A DNA stretch of 64,000 nt from an uncultured Bryobacteraceae bacterium. GTDB taxonomy: Bacteria; Acidobacteriota; Terriglobia; Bryobacterales; Bryobacteraceae. Shown here in pieces: positions 57,473-64,000 of the stretch (within the stretch, counting starts at the first letter, position 1; each line of letters begins with the position of its first letter). The stretch is taken from contig CAKZUE010000024.1 of NCBI GenBank assembly GCA_937920635.1, positions 37,878-101,877 of the forward strand, read 5' to 3'. Both the position numbers and the translations under genes were made by a program. The notes under the pieces were generated by a model, which saw only the letters and a list, made by a program, of their open reading frames with translations, was not told where the DNA came from and did not search any database.

Positions 57473-58528
57473 TTAGTCGGAACGTGCGCGGCGGGCGGGA
57501 ATGCCCTTCGGATGGCAATCAGCGCACTTCACCGTATGGATGTTGTGCTTCGAGCTCCTGTTGGCGAAGGTGGTATCCATCTGTTCGACGTCACGGCCGC
57601 AGTTGGACAAGCGCGGGTGGCAGTTGGAGCAGGAAGCGCGCGTGGTCTGGCGGTGCTTGTCATGGCAGCCGAGACAGGAGATGCCTTCGTGCACGCCAAC
57701 CGGCGTGCGGTCATCGCCCGAGAACACCTGGCGCGTGCTCAGGGGCGCGTGGCACTGGTAGCAGAGCGCCTGGCGGGGATCGGGACTCATTTTCACCGGG
57801 CGGCCGCCATCGCTCATCGCGGGCATCGGCAACAAAGCAAGATCCACCGGCGCCATCGAACGGCGGTCGAAGAACGCCAGCGAGGGGCGGAATTTCTCCT
57901 GCCGCGGGCCGGCGATCTTCGCTTCCAGCCGGCGCTCCTCGTGCAACGCGCCGCGGCGGTGGATGGAGTGGCAGCTCATGCAGGGGATGGCGGGGTCATC
58001 GAGCAATTCGGCGCGGCGCAGCCGCCAGGGGCCTTTCGTGGAAAGCGGCTCGACAAGATCACGGACGCCGCCGTCAAAGTGCATGCCGTGGCAGCGCAGG
58101 CAATCGTCCATGAGATGGCGCGATGCGTTGTGCTTCTCGTCGAGAAAAATGCTGCGGTAGGCGATGGCGTGCGGACCGTTCGACCAGGATGCGAACTCCT
58201 GTTGGTGGCACTTCTGGCAGCGCGGGAGCATGGCGCGGATCTCAGCCGGCCCGAGCTGCGCGCGCACGCCGGCCTCGCCGCGCCAGTGCTGGACAACGCG
58301 CCGGGCGTTGGTGAGATGAAAGCGCGCATTCGTGGTGAGGGCGTCGCCGTGGCAGGCGCTGCACGGCACGCCGCGGTGGGTGGAGTGGCGCCACTCGCCC
58401 ACCGGCGCGCCCATCTCGTGGCAGCGGGCGCACGCATCCGGGCCGCCGGCTTCGTAAAGAAAGCTGGCCGCCGGGATCATGAGCAGAACGGCGAGGCCCA
58501 GCAACAGAGCGGCTGCGGCGGCCTTCAT
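57473..58528 (-). CDS. Nine-haem c-type cytochrome
   Basis: 351 residues with an N-terminal membrane anchor or signal (about 5-25). Nine CxxCH haem sites: CARCH, CSACH, CQKCH, CLRCH, CMSCH, CYQCH, CLGCH, CSNCH, CADCH. The usual cytochrome partner of GMC dehydrogenases has three haems. It is the last gene of a three-gene operon, overlapping the GMC gene by four bases (ATGA), and should pass electrons from that flavoenzyme toward the respiratory chain or an outside acceptor. Confidence 0.9.
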   Translation of the reverse strand: MKAAAAALLLGLAVLLMIPAASFLYEAGGPDACARCHEMGAPVGEWRHSTHRGVPCSACHGDALTTNARFHLTNARRVVQHWRGEAGVRAQLGPAEIRAMLPRCQKCHQQEFASWSNGPHAIAYRSIFLDEKHNASRHLMDDCLRCHGMHFDGGVRDLVEPLSTKGPWRLRRAELLDDPAIPCMSCHSIHRRGALHEERRLEAKIAGPRQEKFRPSLAFFDRRSMAPVDLALLPMPAMSDGGRPVKMSPDPRQALCYQCHAPLSTRQVFSGDDRTPVGVHEGISCLGCHDKHRQTTRASCSNCHPRLSNCGRDVEQMDTTFANRSSKHNIHTVKCADCHPKGIPARRARSD

Positions 58529-60186
58529 GCGCGCCTCCCTTCCTTCGCCAGCCGCTGGCCGGCGCGATAGGCGATGGCCATGATCGTGAGCACCGGATTG
58601 TAAGCGCCGTTGGTGACGTGGACGCTGGCATCGACCACATACACGTTGTCCGTGTCATGGACCCGGCACCAGGCATCCACCACGGAAGTCTTCGGATCGT
58701 TGCCCATGCGGCAGGTCCCTGCCTGGTGCTGGCCGCCGCTGACGCCGCGCCCCGCGCGGCGCAACCAGACCTTCACGGCGCCGGAGGCGCGGAGCCAGTC
58801 GGCCGCGCGCTGGGCCGTGTATTCGGAAATCTCGATGGTGTGCGGGTGGCGGTAGCCTGAGATGCGCGCCACGGGGATGCCGAACCTGTCACGCACCCGC
58901 GGATCCAGCGTCACGCGGGAGTCGAACACCGGGATCTCCTGCGTGGGCCCCTGCACGGGGATGATGCGGCGGTAGGCGCGGCGCACAAATTCCTTGTGGG
59001 CGCGGCCCCAGCGGGGCGCCTCAGGATCGCGGATGCCAGAGACGAACTGGTAGGGCAGGCGGATGAATTCATTGGCGAGCATCGCTCCGCCTGCGAGCCC
59101 GGGGTTGCCGTGCACATAGTCGCAGATGGCGATGCTCGCGCCGGGGCCGAGGTCGTCGTAGACGATCTCTTCAAACAGCCCGTTGGCCCCCGTGTAAGTG
59201 TGCCCTTGTAAATTGCGCCCGACCCAATCGTGCCGGTTGCCGAGCCCCTGCGGATAGAGGCGCGAGCGCGAGTTCAACAGCAGCCGCGCGCTTTCGATGG
59301 CCCCGCAGGAGACGACCACATAGCGCGCGGGCTGCTCCCACAGCCGCCCGTCCCGGTCGAAGTAAGCGACGCCCGTGGCGTTTCCCCGATCATTGAGAAG
59401 GATTTCCCGGACCGCGCATTGCGTCCGCAACTCGAGATTTCCGGTGGCCAATGCGGCCGGAATCACGGTATTTTGCGTGCCATTTTTCGCGTCCACCTCG
59501 CAGGCGAAACCCACGCACCAGCGGCAGCGCATGCAAGCCGGCCGGCCGTTGTAAGGGACGGAATTGCGAAGCATCGGGATGGAGAAAGGATGCAGGCCGA
59601 GACGCCGGGCCCCTTTTTCCAGAATCTCGTGCTCGCGGGTGGGCGGCAGCGGAGGCATGGGCAGCGGGCGGCGGCGCGGCCCTTGGAACGGATCGCCGGA
59701 AACATCGCCGGAGACGCCGATCTCCCATTCCGCTTTTTCATAATAAGGCTCGAGATCATCGTAGGATATGGGCCAATCTTCGAGTGTGGAATTCTCGAAA
59801 GCACGCGGGACTTTCGCCGCATAAGTGCTGCGCATGCGGAAATCGTTGGGATGATAGCGCCAGGCCATGGCCCCGTAGGAAAGCGTCCCGCCGCCGACGC
59901 AGAAAGCGTTGTTGTTGTAGCCTGGCTGGGATGGTTTCACGATGCGCTCGCGGCCGTTCAGATCGACGAAGACACGCGGGTTGCCCTCCTCCTCCGGGCC
60001 AAATGGATAGCCGAGCGTGGGGTTGCGCTGGTTGCGGAGATCGTCCTTTCGGCAGTCGGCGGGAGTGTTCCAGCGGCCCTTTTCCAGCAGCACGACACGC
60101 CAGCCGGCGAAAGCGAGCTCCTTGGCGACAATGGGGCCGGCGGCGCCCGCCCCTATGACGACAGCGTCGACTTCAGGCAATGGCAT
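58525..60186 (-). CDS. GMC-family flavin dehydrogenase
   Basis: 553 residues: FAD motif VVIGAGAAGPIVAKELA (about 9-25), VGGGTLSYGAMAWRY, and C-terminal AGTCRMGNDPKTSVVD followed by VYVVDASVHVTNGAYNPVLTIMAIAYRAG. Residues 218-229 add a cysteine quartet (CMRCRWCVGFAC), which may hold an Fe-S cluster as in FAD glucose dehydrogenases. It lacks its own signal peptide; the Tat-signal partner encoded upstream would carry it across the membrane. Start and upstream stop share one base (TGATG). The substrate is an alcohol or sugar, undetermined. Confidence 0.88.
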   Translation of the reverse strand: MPLPEVDAVVIGAGAAGPIVAKELAFAGWRVVLLEKGRWNTPADCRKDDLRNQRNPTLGYPFGPEEEGNPRVFVDLNGRERIVKPSQPGYNNNAFCVGGGTLSYGAMAWRYHPNDFRMRSTYAAKVPRAFENSTLEDWPISYDDLEPYYEKAEWEIGVSGDVSGDPFQGPRRRPLPMPPLPPTREHEILEKGARRLGLHPFSIPMLRNSVPYNGRPACMRCRWCVGFACEVDAKNGTQNTVIPAALATGNLELRTQCAVREILLNDRGNATGVAYFDRDGRLWEQPARYVVVSCGAIESARLLLNSRSRLYPQGLGNRHDWVGRNLQGHTYTGANGLFEEIVYDDLGPGASIAICDYVHGNPGLAGGAMLANEFIRLPYQFVSGIRDPEAPRWGRAHKEFVRRAYRRIIPVQGPTQEIPVFDSRVTLDPRVRDRFGIPVARISGYRHPHTIEISEYTAQRAADWLRASGAVKVWLRRAGRGVSGGQHQAGTCRMGNDPKTSVVDAWCRVHDTDNVYVVDASVHVTNGAYNPVLTIMAIAYRAGQRLAKEGRRA

Positions 60187-60734
60187 CAGGTCTTCTCCGG
60201 AAACGTTCTTTCCGCTTCGTAATGCTCGCGGCCGCGCACAGGCATTGGCGGCACGCCGATCATCTTCCAGGAGGCGTAGCCGCGGTTGCCGCCGTGGCGG
60301 GGGTTTCCGTAAAAGCCTTGCATGGCATGGGCCAGAACGAGTTCAAAAGCGGCCTTGCCGCCATCCGGAAACCAGGCGCGGTCCGCCTCACCCTGCTCCA
60401 TAAGTGACAGCATCTCTTCCCGGGCATCGAGAGGCAGGCCGGCAAAACCACGGCCGGCGCGGGACCGGGCCCAACGATCGATATGCGCGAGGGCTTCGCG
60501 GTATTCGCTCTGGTGACGCCGGAACCAGCGCGTCAACTGGAGATCGATGTAGCGGACCACGCCCGCGTCGCGCGCGCCCGGGTCTTCATCGGGCGGAATC
60601 AGCGTGTCCACCCAAGCGCCGAGCGTTTCCACTTCCGCCTGCGTCAGGAACCGGTATCCGGCGGCGGGCGCAGGCCGGCGCGCGCAGCCGGCAGCCGCCG
60701 CCATCGAGCCGGCGAGGAAAGATCTTCGTTTCAG
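60186..60734 (-). CDS. Gluconate 2-dehydrogenase subunit 3-type Tat lipoprotein, CTG start
   Basis: 182 residues. The only start that gives an export signal is CTG at 60734: it lies seven bases after a perfect AGGAGG and yields LKRRSFLAGSMAAAAGC, a twin-arginine motif plus lipobox. ATG 60704 would remove the twin arginine. The mature part matches the gluconate dehydrogenase subunit 3 family (VDTLIPPDEDPGARDAGVVRYID; later PRHGGNRGYASWKMIGVP). It would escort the GMC subunit to the periplasm. Confidence 0.8.
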   Translation of the reverse strand: MKRRSFLAGSMAAAAGCARRPAPAAGYRFLTQAEVETLGAWVDTLIPPDEDPGARDAGVVRYIDLQLTRWFRRHQSEYREALAHIDRWARSRAGRGFAGLPLDAREEMLSLMEQGEADRAWFPDGGKAAFELVLAHAMQGFYGNPRHGGNRGYASWKMIGVPPMPVRGREHYEAERTFPEKT

Positions 60735-60763
60735 ACACCCACCTCCTGTTTTGGCTTGACAGA

Positions 60764-60793
60764 ATCATACAGGATGCAGGCCCGGCCGCACAA
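60764..60793 (-). promoter_or_regulatory. Promoter of the GMC dehydrogenase operon
   Basis: On the minus strand, -35 TTGTGC (60793-60788), an 18-bp spacer and -10 TATGAT (60769-60764). The start is expected near 60757, giving a leader of about 23 nt that contains AGGAGG. Confidence 0.5.
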
Positions 60794-60826
60794 GGCGGCG
60801 CAGGTTGTGAGAGCCTGATAGCACGA

Positions 60827-62170
60827 ATGGCGCAGCAGGAGCTGTTCGGCCTCGAGCCGAAGATTTTCACGGTCACCAGCCTGACGGCGTCGATCCACCG
60901 CCTGCTTTCGGCGCACTTCGACGACGTGCGCGTCATGGGCGAGATCTCGGGCTACAAGGTGTGGACGTCGGGGCATGCCTATTTCACGCTGAAAGACAAT
61001 GCCGCACAAATCCGTTGCGTTTTGTTCCGGCAGGTGCTGCGGTATCTGAAGTTCGCACCGGGCGACGGCATGGCTGTCATTGCAAGGGGCGCGGTGGAGG
61101 TCCGGCAGGAGCGCGGGGAGTATCAGTTGATCGTCACGTCGCTGGAGCCGCAGGGCGCCGGGGCGCTGCAGGTGGCGTTCGAGCAGTTGAAGCAGAAGCT
61201 CGCCGCCGAGGGGCTGTTCGATCCGGGGCGGAAACGTCCGCTGCCGCCATTTCCCCGCCGGATCGGCATCGTGACATCACCGCAGGGAGCGGTCATCCAG
61301 GACATGCTCAACATCCTCGGGCGGCGCTTCCCGGGGCTGCACATCCGCCTGTATCCGACCCCGGTGCAAGGCGAAGGAGCGGTGGAAGGGATTGTGGAGG
61401 GTCTGCACTACTTCTCCACGCATCCCTGGGCGGATGTCGTGATCGTGGGGCGCGGGGGAGGATCGCTGGAAGACCTGTGGGCGTTCAATGAAGAGCCTGT
61501 GGCGCGCGCCATCGCCGCCTGCCCGGTGCCGGTGATTTCCGCGGTGGGTCACGAGACGGACTTCACGATCGCCGATTTCGTCGCCGACCTGCGCGCGCCG
61601 ACGCCCTCGGCGGCGGCGGAGCTGGTGGTGAAGAACCGCGCCGATCTGCTGGCGCAGCTCGGCGAGATGCTGCGGCGCGCCTGGCGCGCCGTCCAGCTCC
61701 ATGCAAGCACGGCAAGGAACCGGCTTCAGGAAAAGGGGGTCGACCGCGCCGCGATGCTGGCGCGCCGCCGGGTGGCGCTGCTGTGGCAGCAACTGGATGA
61801 GATGGACCAGCGGTTGCGGCAGGGCGATCCGCGGGCGCGGCTGGCTGCCAGCCGGACGCTGCTGGACCAGCTGGACCGGTGCGGCGCAGACCGCATGCGC
61901 GCTCTGCTGCACGAGCGGCAGATCGGGTTTGAGCGGCTGGCGGGGCGGCTGCCGGAGTCTGTCCAGCGTGTGCTGGAAGCGGCGAGACAGAAAGAAAAGC
62001 TGGCGCGCGCGCGGCTGGAAGCCCTGAGCCCGCTGAACGTGCTGGAGCGCGGATACGCGATCGTGAAGCGCGCCGACGGCAGGATCGTGCGCGAGGCGGC
62101 GGACGCGCCTTCGGGTTCGAAGCTGCGGATCCGGCTGCGGCGGGATGAATTCACCGCCGTTAGCGAATAA
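60827..62170 (+). CDS. xseA: Exodeoxyribonuclease VII large subunit
   Basis: 447 residues from ATG 60827. The OB-fold domain (about 15-110; FTVTSLTASIHRLLSAHF, GEISGYKVWTSGHAYFTLKD) precedes the catalytic domain with FPRRIGIVTSPQGAVIQDML, VIVGRGGGSLEDLWAFNEE and SAVGHETDFTIADFVADLRAPTPSAAAEL. A coiled coil and a final GYAIVKRADGRIV follow. The enzyme degrades single-stranded DNA with XseB, which is not in the window. Confidence 0.93.
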   Translation: MAQQELFGLEPKIFTVTSLTASIHRLLSAHFDDVRVMGEISGYKVWTSGHAYFTLKDNAAQIRCVLFRQVLRYLKFAPGDGMAVIARGAVEVRQERGEYQLIVTSLEPQGAGALQVAFEQLKQKLAAEGLFDPGRKRPLPPFPRRIGIVTSPQGAVIQDMLNILGRRFPGLHIRLYPTPVQGEGAVEGIVEGLHYFSTHPWADVVIVGRGGGSLEDLWAFNEEPVARAIAACPVPVISAVGHETDFTIADFVADLRAPTPSAAAELVVKNRADLLAQLGEMLRRAWRAVQLHASTARNRLQEKGVDRAAMLARRRVALLWQQLDEMDQRLRQGDPRARLAASRTLLDQLDRCGADRMRALLHERQIGFERLAGRLPESVQRVLEAARQKEKLARARLEALSPLNVLERGYAIVKRADGRIVREAADAPSGSKLRIRLRRDEFTAVSE

Positions 62171-62191
62171 AAACCACAGGCCGCAATCTGA

Positions 62192-63064
62192 TTAAATGCC
62201 GTAATCCTTGAGATGTTTACGCGCCCGGGCGATGCCCTCGAGCTCGCCCAATTTCCGGCCCTCGTACTCGATGCCGATGTAGCCGGAGTAATTCGAATCC
62301 TCGACAACCTTCATCATGCGCCGGAAGTCGTACTTGTCCTCGCCCCCGTCCGGCCCTTCGAAGTAGCACTTGAAGCTCATGCCTTTGGCGTACGCGGCAA
62401 GTTTGGCCACGGCCTGGTATTTATCGATTTCCGGCGGGAAATTGCCGAAATCGGGCAGGGTGCCGAAGTTGGGCAGGTTCACTTTCTTCATCAGGGCGAC
62501 GACGGCGTCGGGGTCGGAAGAAAGTCCCCAGTGATTCTCGATGAGAATCGAGATGCCCGCCTGCCGCGCAAATTCGCACAGAGAGCGGAAGCTGTCAGCG
62601 CAATATCCAAGCACGGTTTCGTTCTCGGCGGGCGACTTCGGCGTGACGTCGGAGTGCATGTTGGTGCGGATCGAGTGGCAGCCGAGTTCGGCGGCGATGT
62701 CGACCCACTTGTGATGGTTCCTGACGGCCTTGCGGCGCACCGCCGGGTCGGAGTGTCCGAGCTGGCCTTCGTCGTCGACCATGATGAGCACGGGCTTCGT
62801 GCCGGTCTCGGCCATGCGCTTTTTCAGGCGCGCGATGTAGCCAGCGGTGGGCGACGCCCAGAGCGTGTTGACGAACTCGAGCCCCTCGCAGTCGTATTCG
62901 CGGGCGATGCGCGGGAAATCCATGTTGGTGGCCTTGCCCTGCTGGATGAGGCGGTGGATGGACCACTCGGCGAGAGAAACCTTGAACCGGCCGGGGGCGG
63001 GCGCCGCGGCAGCCCGAGGTGCGGCGGCGAGCGAAGAGAGCAGAGTCCTGCGTGTGATCTGCAT
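62192..63064 (-). CDS. Tat-exported sugar isomerase/epimerase-like TIM barrel protein
   Basis: 290 residues. Twin-arginine signal MQITRRTLLSSLAAAP. The barrel is of the xylose isomerase-like family (AP endonuclease 2): ILIENHWGLSSDP, GTLPDFGNFPP and GYIGIEYEG carry the likely metal ligands Glu, Asp and Glu. Such exported members are abundant in Acidobacteria and Planctomycetes and are thought to act on sugar derivatives; the substrate is unknown. Confidence 0.8.
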   Translation of the reverse strand: MQITRRTLLSSLAAAPRAAAAPAPGRFKVSLAEWSIHRLIQQGKATNMDFPRIAREYDCEGLEFVNTLWASPTAGYIARLKKRMAETGTKPVLIMVDDEGQLGHSDPAVRRKAVRNHHKWVDIAAELGCHSIRTNMHSDVTPKSPAENETVLGYCADSFRSLCEFARQAGISILIENHWGLSSDPDAVVALMKKVNLPNFGTLPDFGNFPPEIDKYQAVAKLAAYAKGMSFKCYFEGPDGGEDKYDFRRMMKVVEDSNYSGYIGIEYEGRKLGELEGIARARKHLKDYGI

Positions 63065-63082
63065 GGCGGCGTATTCCGCCCG

Positions 63083-63715
63083 CTATGATAGCAGTTCAGC
63101 GGGAGACCCGATCCAGAAGTCGGGGTTGTGGGCGCGCATCGCTTCCGGGTCGCCGTAGCCCCAGGTGACGGCGCAGGTGCGGACGCCGGCGCGGCGCCCG
63201 GCTTCCATGTCGGGGCCGGCGTCACCGACGAGGAGGCAGTCTTCGGGGCGGACGCCAAGCCGCTCGAGCGATTTGAAGATGACGTCAGGGGCGGGCTTGG
63301 AGGGGAAGCCGTCGGTACCCTGGATGTGATCGAAGTGGCGGGCCAGCCCGAACAGTTCGAGCACCTGGCGGGCGGTTTCGCTGCTCTTGGTGGTGGCAGT
63401 GGACTTCATCCCGCCGAGGCCGGCGAGCATCTCTTCCACGCCGGGATAGACGCGCGTGGAGGCGTGGCGGCGGGCCAGGTAGATGGCGCGGTAGCGGGCC
63501 AGAAGGCGCTCGTGATCCTGCGGCGTGCTTTCCGGCAGGACTTCCCGGAACAGGTCAAACAGATGGTGCCCGATGAAACTGCGCAGGTACGCTTCCGGGA
63601 GCGAGTCGACGCCAGCTTCGCCGAGCGCCTGGCGGACAGCCGTGCAGATATCCGAGGCGGAGTCCACGAGGGTGCCGTCGACATCGAACAGGTACAAATG
63701 GAATCGAGGGATCAC
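63083..63715 (-). CDS. HAD-superfamily phosphatase, phosphoglycolate phosphatase-like
   Basis: 210 residues. Motif I LFDVDGTLVDS with nucleophile Asp, motif II TTKS, motif III KPAPD and motif IV GDAGPDMEAG. The cap is of the Gph/PGP type. Motif II has Thr-Thr-Lys-Ser rather than the usual T/S-N-K. Its start overlaps the ftsH stop by four bases. Confidence 0.85.
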   Translation of the reverse strand: MIPRFHLYLFDVDGTLVDSASDICTAVRQALGEAGVDSLPEAYLRSFIGHHLFDLFREVLPESTPQDHERLLARYRAIYLARRHASTRVYPGVEEMLAGLGGMKSTATTKSSETARQVLELFGLARHFDHIQGTDGFPSKPAPDVIFKSLERLGVRPEDCLLVGDAGPDMEAGRRAGVRTCAVTWGYGDPEAMRAHNPDFWIGSPAELLS

Positions 63716-64000
63716 GCGGGCTGGGGGCGCTCTCCATCAATGAGTCCGGGAGACAGCGGCCGGGTTTCCGGTCTTAGAACCTCCTGCGTCTCTTCGGAGG
63801 CCGAGACCGGCGCAGGCTCAGCCTGTGGCGCGGGGGTCGCCGCTTCGGCTCTGGCGGGGCCGCGGTCCAGGATGGCCTTCACTTCGGTGCCGTCGATGGA
63901 TTCGCGTTCGAGCAGCGTGCGGACGATCTCTTCGAGCGCCCAGTCGTATTCTTCGATCAGGGCCGCGGCGCGCTTGTGGGCATTGTCCACCAGCCTGCGG
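63712..64000 (-). CDS. ftsH: ATP-dependent zinc metalloprotease FtsH, C-terminal end
   Basis: Only the last 96 residues are in the window, and the frame is open to the right edge. RRLVDNAHKRAAALIEEYDWALEEIVRTLLERESIDGTEVKAIL is the end of the FtsH protease domain. A low-complexity tail of about 50 residues rich in Pro, Ala and Glu follows. FtsH degrades misassembled membrane proteins. Confidence 0.75.
   Translation of the reverse strand, partial: RRLVDNAHKRAAALIEEYDWALEEIVRTLLERESIDGTEVKAILDRGPARAEAATPAPQAEPAPVSASEETQEVLRPETRPLSPGLIDGERPQPA

Overview
The window is a GC-rich, gene-dense bacterial chromosome segment. The VWFA-related protein at 6842-8935 belongs to a family named for Acidobacteria. 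Together with secreted carboxypeptidase-regulatory-like proteins, Tat-exported enzymes, a TonB/ExbB/ExbD/ExbD set and a multihaem cytochrome, it points to Acidobacteriota, probably the Bryobacterales/Solibacter side. That placement is inference, because no rRNA gene is present. I see no tRNA, rRNA, CRISPR array or prophage. The only mobile DNA is a decayed IS110-type remnant near 56.1-57.1 kb.

Layout: 0-2.8 kb, two secreted beta-sandwich proteins. 3-6.6 kb, an EF-G-like GTPase divergent from a tryptophanase. 6.8-11.3 kb, a VWFA-domain protein, a cysteine-patterned secreted protein gene broken by one in-frame TAA behind a promoter with a G9 spacer tract, a structured non-coding stretch, and a secreted esterase. 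11.3-27 kb, housekeeping genes: zinc-ribbon protein, murJ, glycosyltransferase-GtrA fusion, M20 peptidase, lipoprotein cyclophilin, DUF389, acyltransferase, mnmA plus cysteine desulfurase, SAM hydroxide adenosyltransferase, mutM, homocysteine methyltransferase/MTHFR, tsaC. 26.8-27.0 kb, a 6S RNA absent from any ORF list, followed by ymdB. 27.8-36.3 kb, acs and a five-gene bidirectional [NiFe]-hydrogenase operon hoxEFUYH whose HoxF is fused to a GltD-like flavoprotein. 36.5-43.2 kb, Mut7-C nuclease, M16 peptidase, YkgJ-type protein, DUF971, Rel. 43.2-46.8 kb, the TonB energy-transduction operon ending in a TPR lipoprotein. 46.9-51.3 kb, tgt-yajC-secD-secF. 51.4-54 kb, cysS and a trans-sulfuration enzyme. 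54.4-57.5 kb, sulfatase and IS remnant. 57.5-60.7 kb, an operon for a GMC dehydrogenase with a Tat lipoprotein partner and a nine-haem cytochrome. 60.8-64 kb, xseA, a Tat-exported TIM-barrel protein, a HAD phosphatase and the C-terminus of ftsH.

How the parts fit: the hydrogenase module links H2 to NAD(P)(H) and perhaps a third carrier through the GltD domain. The GMC/cytochrome operon would oxidise an alcohol or sugar outside the membrane and pass electrons to a nine-haem wire. TonB/ExbBD powers outer-membrane uptake, and Sec/Tat supply the many exported proteins. The IscS/MnmA pair supports tRNA thiolation, and the MetF-type fusion, CysS and trans-sulfuration enzyme handle sulfur amino acids.

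Most novel candidate: the cysteine-patterned gene at 9055-9456, where a near-perfect C-x10-C periodicity continues straight through a stop codon and expression may be tuned by a G9 tract between the -35 and -10 boxes. Other leads are the HoxF-GltD fusion, the GMC/nine-haem operon with a CTG start, and the 16-bp palindrome that fills most of the 27-bp gap between tgt and cysS.
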